64,000 nucleotides of DNA from Nematostella vectensis (lineage: Eukaryota > Cnidaria > Anthozoa > Actiniaria > Edwardsiidae). This document shows positions 1 to 11,500 of this stretch, piece by piece. Numbering within the stretch: the first letter of the stretch is position 1; each line of letters opens with the position of its first letter. The stretch is from the NCBI RefSeq assembly GCF_932526225.1, contig NC_064035.1, positions 4,959,501 through 5,023,500 on the forward strand, written 5' to 3'. The notes below the pieces were generated by a model. It saw only the letters and a program-made list of their open reading frames with translations, was not told where the DNA came from and made no database searches. The translations under genes and the position numbers were made by a program.

Positions 1-203
1 GAGAGTTAAGGCGCGCAACGCCCTTGAACTTGTTGTAGTTGGTAAAGTTCTTAAAACAGGTGCACGATGGTGTATAACATTTACCACCACAACTGCTCGT
101 AATATTTCACAGATGCTGCGCTGGGTCTACTGGCTCCAGTATCCGCACTTACGCTTTGTATGATCACGTTCGTGCAATGCATATTTTCTATTTCATTGTA
201 TAG

Positions 204-3200
204 CCGCTGACCACATTTGAGCGCAAGCACGAGCCGGAGGTGATGCCCTCGTTCCTGTCTTCCCCGCTGAATGCAAGTGTCGATGGAGACGTCGTGTATG
301 TAAATTACGGACGCGATGAAGATTTCGACAAGCTGAAAGAACTGGGCGTGTCTGTTAAGGGAAGGATCGCGTTTATGCGAATGGGACGCGTTTACAGAGG
401 GAACAAGGTTCGTGTCATAGCGTAACCCAAGTGTATCTAGAAAAACTAGAGGGTCTACAATTCTGATTATCGAAAGACCACAAGGCCAAAACGACGTAGA
501 AAAAAAAAGCATAAGTAAATGCCTTTCCAGAACTGCAAAGGTATTTTTTAAACAACAAGGTGAAAACTCGCCATGTATCGAGTACGAGCAGTCTCTTAGA
601 ACATAAAGTTTGATTACTTATATTGATACTTGTTTTTATGAACGAGAAGATTTTTGTCGTAGGTTGTTGTGGCGCTGTTCTATTGTTGTAGCATCAATTA
701 TTTTTCTTGACTTTTATTGACACCGTGAAGGTACGCAGCGCCGGATATAATGGCGCCATAGCAGCTCTTATTTATCAAGACCCAGAGCAATTCGCGCCCG
801 AAGGACCAAACAACACGTTTCCAAACTCTTGGTGGCTGCCGGATACTGGAATACAGCGTGGCGGCGCTGGGCTTGGGTCCTGGCCGGGGGATCCGCTGAC
901 CACAGGGTACCCGGCAGTTGATGGCATTTATAGGATGCCCGTCAGCAAGCTTGGTCAGCCAAAGATCCCGTCTTATGGTCTTTCATACGGCGACGCGTTA
1001 AAAATTCTTAAAAGAATGAAAGGCAAGTATTTAGGGAAGGATAAGTAGCGACGACGGCGACGGATAAGAGGACGAAACAGAGTGATTTCTTAGAAGTTTT
1101 AACGTTTAAATGGAATTTAAATTTACCCTGGGTACCAGAGCCTCCAGACTCCTCTCGTCCAGTGACGCTCGTCGCGGCATTTTGGCTGAGCGTCACTAGA
1201 CGAGAGAAGTTTTGAGGCTCTGGTTTCCAGGGTAATGTTATGACATAAATATCCTCGAAATTTTTAAGTAATGCGGTTTAGTAAAGATTAACTTTACAAC
1301 ATTTCACATATTGCCTTAACCCTGAAACAACAAAAGCGACTTTCGCCAACGGAAAACCTTGAACAAATATAGCCTACAAATTTTCGTATTTTCAGCGTTA
1401 AGATTAGACCAAAGTAAGCTGTCCCGGCAGCTCTTTGTACTTGACTATTAAATGAGCCAGCTTTAACATGAGCCAGCTTTAGAAGACTAAATTTTTCAAT
1501 GTTAAAATTGTTAACTCTTTCGCGCAACCGGCTTTAACTTTATATTATCACGAACGTGATCCTATCCGTGACTGCAAAGAAACCCAGGCTTTAATGATGA
1601 TTGCTCTCCGTCCACAGGGCCTGACGTACCGCCACACTGGGAGGGAAAACTAGACGTTCGGTATAGACTTGGCCCAGGCTTCACGCAGGAAAACACGAAA
1701 GTGCACTTGACCACTAAGTCCAAACGCGTCATGCATCCAATTTTTAACGTCATAGGGACTATCCGAGGTCGTGAAGAACCCGACCGCTACGTCATTGTCG
1801 GTAACCACAGAGACTCTTGGGTCTTCGGCGCCAGCGATCCGTCCAGCGGTACTGCTATTCAAATGGAGGTGTCACGTGGTTTAGGCGAACTTCTCAAGCG
1901 AGGTTGGCGACCAAGAAGGACCATAATCCTGTGCAGCTGGGACTCTGAAGAGAGAGGAGTCAGCGGCTCCACGGAGTGGGTAGAGGAGCATGCGCAGATT
2001 CTAAGGAGACGCGCTGTCGTCTATTTGAATATCGATACAGGGGTCAGCGGTAATTTCTCGCTCAATGTTGATGGAAGTCCACTGATAGAGAAGATTCTGG
2101 TTGCTACTTCGAAAGAGGTACGAAAACTATTCAAGCGTGCAAAGATGGCTTACAAGTCTGCTCTTAACTATAATGCTAATCCCTTTTTACCGACCACGAA
2201 TAATGCATCTCCATGAAACACGATAGATTTAACATGGCTCCATACACTCACTTTTTTATCAGCTTCAACATAAGTAGAGCAAGGGTCGGGCGAAATGGTT
2301 GGGTTGTTTGTTAGACTGAAAGGCAAACTACCTTTTTTGCTCAACCCTTCACTAGTCCTTCAGCCAGACTCTCGGACTAAGTACTCCTACATGTACTGGT
2401 TCAAATGTCAGTTTGTAAGGTAGATGGCTAGGTTTTTCACATAATGCGGGATCATATTCCGAATTCTTTGCAGGTGCAAGACCCAACCACCAAACATGCG
2501 GCTAGTATGTATGACGTCATCACCGAGCGTGACAAAACCAAACTGCGTGGCGGTGTTCCTGTGTGTGACAACCTCGCACTGGGGAGTGACTACGTAGCGT
2601 TCTATCATCTAATAGGCGTGTCCTCCGCCGACTGGTCCTACATATTCGGAGATAAAAAGCACAAAATAAGGCGATCCTACCCGCTTTATCACTCAATCCA
2701 CGACAACTTCGAGTGGATGAAGCGCTTTGTTGACCCACAATTTCAGATTCACTTGGCTGTAGGGAAATTCACGAGTAGGATGGTGATGAAGATGGCAAAC
2801 TCAATCGTCCTACCATTCAACGCGACAAACTTCGCCCTCAAATTGAAATCTGAGATAAATGAATTAAAGAGGCTACCTGGGTTAGACAAGAGCCCAGTAG
2901 ATCTTAGATGGTTGATTAATGCTACAAATGTATTTGTAGATAGAGCCGTGAAATTTGACACAGCCGTAACCCACATGGTAAAAAGTGATTTATTGGCACG
3001 CCGGAGAGTAAATGACCAGCTAATGCAGGTAGATCGAGCATTTATAAATACGCTGGTCCAGACATCTAGGCTTTATGACCGCCACGTGCTATACGGACCG
3101 GACTGGACAAATATCTACAAGGGCGTGTACTTCCACTTGGTCAAACGAGCTATTAGGGACGCTGAAGCGGGCAAAGACTCCTGGGATGCAGTGGAGAAAG

Positions 3201-3262
3201 AGGTGTCTGTGTTGACTTTTTGTTTGCGGTCAGCGGCTGAGATGTTAGAGCCAGAGGAGTGA
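204..3262 (+). CDS. FOLH1: Glutamate carboxypeptidase II-like M28 metallopeptidase (3' portion)
   Basis: Four phase-compatible exons are visible: 204-407, 731-1022, 1618-2117 and 2474-3262 (594 codons plus stop). The 5' end, including the usual type II membrane anchor, is upstream of the window. The order is a protease-associated segment (exons 1-2), the M28 zinc peptidase core (exon 3), then the C-terminal dimerisation-like region. Counting from 204 as codon 1, the di-zinc site is intact: His229 and Asp239 in the HRDSWVFG block, the Glu276-Glu277 pair in WDSEE, and Asp305 in LNID. The distal His lies in the YPLYHS motif of the last exon. Spacing matches human GCPII exactly (47 residues from the first His to the catalytic Glu). 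Family members cleave C-terminal glutamate from N-acetylaspartylglutamate or folyl-polyglutamate at the cell surface; an active enzyme is inferred from the complete ligand set. The 1022/1618 intron uses a GC donor. NAALAD2 or NAALADL1 are alternative names within the family. Confidence 0.9.
1122..1235. repeat. Foldback (MITE-like) hairpin in GCPII intron
   Basis: Two arms of about 47 bp (1124-1170 and about 1188-1234) are near-perfect reverse complements around a loop of about 17 bp. The outer ends read taccctgg and its complement. It sits inside the 1023-1617 intron. A stretch matching one outer end (taccctgggtaccagag) recurs in reverse orientation near 25186-25208, which suggests a mobile family. 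Confidence 0.75.
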
Positions 3263-4299
3263 AGTACTTCCCTAGCTAAGGTTGGGTCAGGCACCCTCCC
3301 TACTCCATTTGCTGCCAAAAAGAGGTTGTTGAGCATTCTCACATAATCCCTCGTATCTCCTAGCTCACATCAGCACAGTCTCTGGGGGGTAGTTTTAATC
3401 GCAGATTTGACATATAAACTCTCTCTCTCTCTCTTGCGGTCCTTTCTCCCTTTTTCCTCATTCTCGAGTGTAAATTGTTTTATTGATTGTTTCATCAACG
3501 CATGCGTTTGGATTTTATTATGGTGTATACTACAAAAGTAGGCTGATACAACAATACGACTTGGATACTTAATCATCTTATGTTTATTTTCTATGGAAAA
3601 TATCAAAAAATATAAAAAAGATACCTTTACCAGATTTGTTGCTCATCGATGATGACATGCATATTAACGACCCTCCATAACTATTAATCAAAGGCCTTAA
3701 TTACATTTTCCGGGGTAGAAATAAATTCCAAAACTCTAAAAACAGCATTTTCTGATTTTAACAATTCATTGCGACTTTTGAAAGCTTCATTTATATAAAA
3801 GGCATTCGGGGGTTGTTGGGGGATATTTTAGTGTCAATTTTTAAGGTGTAAAAATATCTTCCTCTGAGGAAGCTATCCATCGTAGAAAATGCATCTTTTT
3901 CTTGAATCACTAACACAGAAAAAAGAATTGAGAAAAATGAAACGCGCGACAAATTGTGTAAATTTATCGCGTTTTTTTCTCATCTTTGAAAGGCCAAAAG
4001 CCTATGACGTAAAATGGATTATAGCTATAGTTATAGTGAAAATCTCTGAAAACAATTGTTTGATAATTTCCCTGCATTTCAGCTTTACAGGGTTTTACGG
4101 TCCGAGGTGAGGCGCCTGTTAATAGCGAGGTGTCCGTTAGTCGTGAATACATATCACTTAGCCTGCTAGCCGGCTCTCATTGTGGGGTATTCGGAAATGT
4201 TTTATTTTCGAATATTGGGAACCCTGTTCGCGCGCGAAGGCCGAGGTGCGCTGGGCTTATAGACAGGAGAAGTTTAGTCATTCGTAACCAAAAATGTAA

Positions 4300-4451
4300 T
4301 GCATAGTCGAGTCTTCAAAACAACACAGTCATCTCTGCTTGAATTAACTTGACGAGACTTGGTCTCACTACAAATTGCTATTTATTCCTAGTCTTAACTT
4401 GGCTTTGTCCGTCTAGTGATGACTGCATTGTTTTGAAGACTCGACTATGCA
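4300..4451. mobile_element. MITE-like element with 34-bp terminal inverted repeats
   Basis: The left arm (4300-4333, starting tgcatagtcgagtcttc) is repeated as its reverse complement at 4418-4451, with two or three mismatches. The 84-bp centre is non-coding. Size and structure fit a non-autonomous DNA transposon. No transposase is present and I could not define a clear target-site duplication. Confidence 0.75.
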
Positions 4452-6407
4452 ATTTGTTTGGGCCCTGTGTTGTGACATGTATGAGAAAGATTCTACTGCC
4501 CACCACATTTGGATATAATAAAAATATATGTATAATCTTGTTTTTGTTGTAAATACCATATCACAACACTGATTGGGGCAAGAAAGGTAAGATGCATCAT
4601 TTCTTGAGGTGGGGGTGGACTTGAGGTGTGCTCCATTTAAGTATATGGGGATTTTCCTATCTTTTACAGTGTAAAAGTCCTACAAATACTATCCCCGCAG
4701 CAGAGATAGCACCGAAATAAAATCCAAGAAAACTGAGAATGCCTTGAAAATTGCTAAATATTTCTTGAACAATTTTTGGTTCACTGCTCTCAATCTCAAG
4801 TGCTATCACTTAGGGGTAAATATATAGGCGGTTACCAAGCTATCCGATACCTGACCCCAAACTTATCAGACGCTGAGTTTAATGATGCTCGATTCCGAAG
4901 ATGTTTATTCGGGAGTTTCCGATTGACAGGTTGGGTATGACCGCTGCAAGGCCGCGGACTCGACCACAATCTATACGTCTCCGTGGGAAATTGCTTCCCA
5001 AAAAAAGTCCTTGATATCTCAAAACGGTCCCTGATTCTATACCTTGCCTACACGTCGACCTCACGGCTTAGATATTTGTCATTTGAAGACTAAGGCATTT
5101 TTTCCCGAGAAAGGAAAGCATCATCTACACATTTGGAGGTTTGTTTGCTTCTATTTTCATCGTAAAAGCTTGTACGAAGCTCTAAATTTTGGAGAAAATT
5201 GACTCGAGACTTGTTTTGATCGTCGCTGAAATCTACTCCGCATTTGTAAAAATCTTCCCCATGCCACTTTCCTCTCCTTACAGCTAAAGTTGTTCTTATT
5301 TGCATAGCTGCCAACCCCCAGACTTGAAAAACCGGGAGATTATTTTTTGGCTGGAGGGGAGGGGGTACGGGATGAGGGGGGGGGGGGGTGGGGATTAGCA
5401 AATCACAGAGTTTTGCTCGAAGATGTGTGTGTTCTTTGGTTCTCTTATTGTTGTTGGCTACCCTATCGTAAAGCAAAACAAAAGATGGTAAAATAAGTCT
5501 GTTTTTCCAGAAATTCATTTAACTTTGTAACAAATATTCTGAATAATATATTCAAACGATATTACGCTTGTACAATCTCAGTTTATATTTATTTGATAAA
5601 ATATGATAAAATGGTGAAAACTTTGATCGAAATTTTCGCGATGTTCACTTTCGAAATAACTTTGCAATTACTTTTTGGTAAAACACTAGATTGACTTGAC
5701 TAATCTGCTAATGGTTTGATGTCAAGAACATCAATTTCAACTACTTTTTGAGAGGCCAGATTTCCTCAACAATTCGCACGAAAATATGGTCAAACTTGAT
5801 TGGTCGATATATGCAAGCATTTCAGTATTGCGGGAGTAGTCCTGTGGTCTACAAGAAACGCCTGGAAAAGGCTCATTTAAAGTTTCTCGAAAAAACCTCG
5901 AAAACGTCATAACTTGAATACAAACTATAAGAATTGCATAACTTTGTGGCTAAAATCCAACTTTTACTTCAAAAACAACTCGACTAATTAAAATTTTGTC
6001 ATAAACCGGGAGATTTAAGGTAAAACCGGGAGACCGGGAGAGTTGGCAGGTAGGTATTTGTATTTCTTTTTTATTCTTCTGCGAGTTTCCATGCACTAAT
6101 TTCGACGCTCCCTCCCACGGCAAGGACCTCTTTGGCTCTTGTCAAATCTTCGCAGCCACAGGTGCATAGGCATGTTTTTGCGCTCGCGGGGACGAGGCAA
6201 TTTTGACGGTTGCCAAATTCATTGTGGTCAAGCATATTTCGACGACAAAAAGACGAATATTCTGCCGGATTCCTCTGCAATGAAGAATCGTGTGGCGCTG
6301 AGGTTTGGACTGGTTGGACTCCAACTATCTGTTAGGATGTCGCCGTGATTTGAGCGAGATTAAGCGCGAAGCAGAAGTGTGTTTTTGAGGACGGAACGTG
6401 AGTGAAT

Positions 6408-6580
6408 CTTGAAAAGGGCGCTTCTACGATCAAAGAACACGCAAAAAGTAAACATAAACACAAAACTAGACAACACACGTCTTTTTAACAAGTTGTTTTT
6501 ATTTTTCACTAATTTTGATTTTCGCCCTATGTTTACCGTAAAATCAATAGGGACAAATAAAGAGCTTGGGCTACCTGTGG
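6408..6580 (+). repeat. Dispersed repeat copy 1 (~175 bp)
   Basis: The block starts cttgaaaagggcgctt and ends gagcttgggctacctgtgg. It recurs in the same orientation at 7674-7848 with about 90% identity by eye. The end motif alone (gagcctgggctacctgtgg) appears once more at about 8381-8398, just before the MPG exon. Confidence 0.8.
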
Positions 6581-7673
6581 TTGCAGTGGTACTTCTTAGG
6601 TATCCCAGTTCCCCTTAGTACAGTGGGTTAGTTTGACCAAATTCCTGACCTTTACCTAGCTACATGCCTCCTTACTTGGTCGATAACATTATTCTTTAGT
6701 AAAGCTTTCAACTATCGCATAACATAAACTAATTGAAATGATCATCGTGTCCCATCTATCCCTATCAGAAACTAGTACAGTCTAATATTTTGGCCATTAA
6801 CTATTTCTTTCTATTGCTGCCAGCACATGCAGCTCTCTGTGACAATGGGAGTGACACATAAATGGTCTGATAAAAGCCTTTATACAATCACCTGATCTGT
6901 TAAAGCTGAAGTGTAGCTAGTGGTAAAGCTGGTGTAGCAGTCCTTAACACTGGGGATCATTCGATATCGGGAGAAAGTTGGCACCTTGAGGTTGAATACA
7001 TCACGCACCCAAAAATTTTAATATTTACTAAGCTCTAAGCTGTCCATAGTAGGCTTGCAACTTGTAGACAAGGGCAACTTGGGGTATACTGGAGTGATTT
7101 TAGGGGTAATAAGTTTAGTGGCAACAATAAAAATAAAATACAAATTCAGTGATTAGTTGATGTTAGCCTCATGTAGTGCATCATGCATTGATCACCCTTG
7201 CAAAGCCAGGATTCACAAAAAAATGCTTTTTGTTGGTTGAGTTGGAAGCATCCGCCCCCTACCCTCACCCCTAGCTTTGTGCCAGAATTGAGAACAATCA
7301 TAGTCCCAAGGCTCAAACATTGGTTTTTATCGTAAGAAAAATGGTTTAAATTTTCAGATCAAGAACTAGGACTTTTTGTGTCCCCCTCAGAAGACTTATC
7401 CAAACTTTTTGAGTAAAAAAATATCAAATAGTTTATTTAGACAAACACTTCATTGCCAAAAAAAAACACCCGGATAAGATTATCAACTAGCTCTTGAGGA
7501 CAAAGGTGGAACATGAGGACAAGGTGCAACTGAACATTCTGAAAAACAATTTCAGTTTAAAAAAAATAAAACAACAAAAGCTGTAGTGTTTTTATTTGCT
7601 TATTTGTTTCATGGAAAAATCGCCAGCAAACAAAAAGTTTAAGTATAAAATTTTAAAATTTCAAATCTTGAAT

Positions 7674-7848
7674 CTTGAAAAAGGCGCTTTAATACGACCA
7701 AAGAGCACGCAAAAAGCTAACATAAACACAACACTAGACTACACACGTCTTTTCAACCAGTTGTTTTTTATTTTTCACTAATTTTGATTTTTGCCCTATG
7801 TTTACCGTAAAATCAATAGGGACAGATAAAGAGCTTGGGCTACCTGTG
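7674..7848 (+). repeat. Dispersed repeat copy 2 (~175 bp)
   Basis: This is the second direct copy of the block at 6408-6580. It shares the internal stretch around tttaccgtaaaatcaatag and the terminal gggctacctgtg. No coding capacity is seen. Confidence 0.8.
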
Positions 7849-8428
7849 CTCGACACAACTCGAACATGAAGCGATTTCCCCTAAGTTAGTGGGAAATAAG
7901 GTAGGCTAAATAATAACGGCAAAATTTTTGGGGTCGTAGCTTTTGGGGTCACAGGTTTTAGGTTTTAGGTCTTCGTTTTGTAGACATCCGCGTCGCTATC
8001 ACGATTTTTTTCGAATTCAAAAGAAAGATCCTTGCCGCTCAAACGGCAAACGGGAACGAGTAGCCGATTAGGTATGGTTGGAAAGATAAATATGTGTGCT
8101 ATGATTCTGCGAGGTTTATTTTGTCGTGCGAGTCTGGATTTCGAAACGGTCGGTGGATGGATTTGTTGAGCACTTTGGAATTTGGCGGTTGTCGGAGTTT
8201 GCAACCTTGTCTATTTTATATACATAAGGCGACGGGAAAAATTTGCAGCTTTAGAATGACAAATAATGGCGGGTTTGAGCAGCAGCAACGTCAAGCTACT
8301 TTTTTATTTTCAAATCAGAATATTTATCTCAACAAATTTTTCGCTCATACAAACTCTGTAATAAACTTACACTCGCCGTGAGCCTGGGCTACCTGTGGTA
8401 GATCCGACAAGGCTTGTCATTCGTTTAG

Positions 8429-8572
8429 CGGTAACGGCGAGAAACGTAGCGATGTTCATGGAACCAGGCACGGCTTATGTATACTTCATCTACGGGATGT
8501 ATTATTGTCTGAATATCTCGAGTCGCGAGGAAGGCGCTTGTGTGTTGACCAGAGCTCTGGAGCCAGTCAACG
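8429..8572 (+). pseudogene. MPG: Orphan exon of alkyladenine DNA glycosylase (MPG)
   Basis: After an acceptor at 8427-8428, the frame reads a segment closely resembling the core of vertebrate [26 protein letters not shown], then a CLNISS segment and [12 protein letters not shown] donor (cg|gttagt) follows at 8573. The conserved tyrosines and YGMY strand belong to the DNA-binding face of this base-excision repair enzyme, which removes alkylated purines. The reading frame is intact and both splice signals are present. However, I found no matching upstream (catalytic Glu) or downstream exon between 3263 and 13786. It is therefore either a duplicated or transposed gene fragment, or one exon of a gene with very long introns; the surrounding repeats favour a fragment. 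'Pseudogene' is an inference. Confidence 0.6.
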
Positions 8573-11500
8573 GTTAGTATGAATATCTGAATTCATGTTA
8601 TACATAGTATCGTTAAACAAATAATGTTAAATAGTTCTTTACACTCTGTAAAATAATATTAGTTGAATAAATGTTGAATAAATGAAGCTAGTATTACCCT
8701 CCTTGAAATATTGAATTCAGATGAGTTGCCAGGGTTTACTCAGGGGACGGGCAGACATAGGTCGCATGTTTATGATTTGGCAATCCCCCAGATTAAAGTC
8801 TGCTTAGCAGCCGCGCTAAGTGTCACGCACGCCTTCCCCACAAGTGGCTGCTGTAAACCGAACCACACTCCTTTCCCTTTCTCGACCAATCAGAATCCCG
8901 AAACAGTTCGCGCGCTATGCTAATTGCCTTAGTGCGAGTAAGCACGGCAGTGAGAATATCCAGAAAGTGTCGCATCTAAATTCAAGATTTCTTCATTGGA
9001 CAATCATCAAAAGTTGGATATCAAAGCAGGGGCGGTACAGGAAGGGGGGGATTGGGTGGATATCCAACCCCCTCTTTGAGTAAAAAAAATCGAAATGTCA
9101 CTTTGTTTGAAGACAATAAATGTCTGAGGGACGGTAGGTACTGTCCATTCTCCTTCGCCAGCTTGACTTTGCTGACGCGACAAATCCAATTCAGCGTGAA
9201 GAATTGTAAAATCTATGTAGCGACCTATCAAGAACCACTGGATCAGTTATAGGCCGTCTAGCCGGCCATTTATCCACCCCCCATTTTGAAGTCCTGGATC
9301 CGCCCTGGCAAAGCAATTGTTGTAGGCAAGAAATATTTTTTGTTAGTTTGCCTACAGGCTCAGGAACGGGAGTACTCTATGGTTTATGGTGCATGGCTCT
9401 GAAAGACGAAATGATCAATGCCCGGGGTGGGGTGAGGGGCGGAGGGGGACTCTCCAGAAAAGGGACGGGCCTGGTCGTCACATCTTTTAGGGTATAACAC
9501 TTTCGACCAACTGCCATCCCTAAGGGGGAGTTGAAGGATTTTTTCCAATTTTGCCATTTCTTATGGTATAAAATTCGTGCGAAAAACGTCATTCAGGATT
9601 AGCACATTAGACAGAGCTTTTGCCATTTGATACACGTCCAACAGATGTACGTCCATAATCATGTGTGTCATAAATTTTCCCATGATTATTCGTTTTGTTA
9701 AAAAAAGCTTATTTCTAAAATATGGAACGAGCGTGGGGTCCCAGGAGAAGAGAGGAGCGGCAAAGACTGAGAATCGATCCATATCGCTAACAACTTTGGC
9801 GTATTTACTTCCGCTCTAATCTAAACGGAAAACAAATTGTAGTGATAATAGAGCTCTGGTAAAGTTTTCTTACTCCCTGAATACAAATTTTCGATAGCAA
9901 ATTTCATATCATTGGGGCCGGTGTCCAGGGGGGGATCGGACGAACCCACCCGGCTTGAAGGTCCGCTCAGATTTAACAAAAAATATATAACGTTTAGCTG
10001 AATATACCGTGCACATTAATATGTCTTTAAAATTACTATAAAATATTTTTTAAATAATTATCTTTATTTTTATTATTATTATCGCTATATGTTAAAAAGC
10101 ACCCTATTAATGACATTTTAAATATTAGATTGAATTGATTTGAAGTATTGATTGCCTAATGTAATTAGGCGAGGAGAGGGGTATACCGAAAATTTGGTCT
10201 GCTAAATTGGAAAAACGAACCACCCCGGGATTTCAAAGATTTTCACTTCTTTAACCCTGGATTTATTGCCTCGCCCAGCCTCATTATTCACTTACGTTAA
10301 GTGACGTAGATAGAAGGGCAATGTTATTATCGTGAAACCAAAACACCATTAAAGAAGTTTTGGACATGGCCAATAGACAATAACAAAAGCTATGGGAGTT
10401 AAGTTGAATCTTAGAATGTTGATAAGGGTATTGGAGAAGCAAGAGCCGTTTCGGCCGTGAAATAACATATTTCTCTATTCATATACTAATTTCATTTGTA
10501 GGCGCAACATGCTTGCAAAAACACACACGCCCTAATTGACTAAATTAGCAGGAAAAAAAAAAAAGAAATGACCATTTTTGCAATAGAGATCAGGATCATC
10601 GCGGGGGACTTATCTCTCGCGCGCTCATCCACCAGATAAAGGAAATCCCAGTTTATTGGGTTTCTGTCAGTCTTGAACAAGCTGCTTAATGGCCAAGGCC
10701 GCATCCTGACGTCAAAAGGGGTGATCCGGACCCGGATGTTAACATACACGTCTGTCCATTTAAGCGGTTATTTACTAAGCTCACAATTTCCCTCTTTGAA
10801 CAAATGCAACAGCCACCAAACAACTAGCCAAACATTGGAGTTGATAAGACCTCCTCGTATCCTAGCGCATGTGGCAAAACAAGGCAATCAGATAGATCGC
10901 CTACGCCCTCCTCAAACACATGAGAACCCTATGATGATAGCATCAAGGGTTTTGTGCCTTCAAGAGTGAATACTATGGATTCGTGTCTTTATACCAAATG
11001 TTATAATATTATCATAGTTCAATCCATTGTCGAGTCTTACTAGTTTTTCTTAAACGTCTTATTTGTTTATGTCATTTGAGTGTTATTTTTATTTCCAGAA
11101 CTTGTTCACTTAAATGTTTTCCGGCCTTCTTGCTCGAATGCTAACAATTTTTGTGTCATTATTTTCCATGTTTATCGTCCGTTTCTGAAATCAATTATTT
11201 TCCGGGCAAACGGTTTTCACTGTATCCACTCCCATCCTTTGGGTTATTTCTTTTCTAATGCATCGATGTGACATTTATGAGGATTTGACGGTCCTTGTTA
11301 ACCTGTCACAATCAATCATTTTATCTGATACATTCAATAAAACAGGGACTGATCTGAGACAGCGAAATATCCCTTCCTTCCATTTATTCCTATCTTATTT
11401 CCATTTCTACAGTTCTATGATTTTAAGTACTTTTTAACTCCCTCGGATGATAAATGGTCGATCGGTGGTTCTTTTTTAGTGCACTTGTTCTCTATTTGTC

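Larger units (their letters stand above)
3263..8428. other. Intergenic region with repeats, no gene seen
   Basis: I see no convincing coding exon here. A possible polyadenylation signal for the upstream peptidase lies at 3720-3725. The stretch holds a CT run (3419-3434), a 150-bp inverted-repeat element (4300-4451), a G-run (about 5378-5392) and a possible element bounded by gctgccaac-type inverted ends (about 5305-6052) with several accgggaga motifs at its right side. It also holds two copies of a ~175-bp repeat (6408-6580, 7674-7848). Short open frames around 6071-6348 and 7965-8381 have no recognisable similarity or splice context. Confidence 0.6.

Noticed and set aside
6071..6348. Overlapping short frames on both strands that might be upstream MPG exons.
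   Set aside because: No MPG motif such as the catalytic Glu-Ala-Tyr block could be read, and the splice sites do not fit in phase with 8429.
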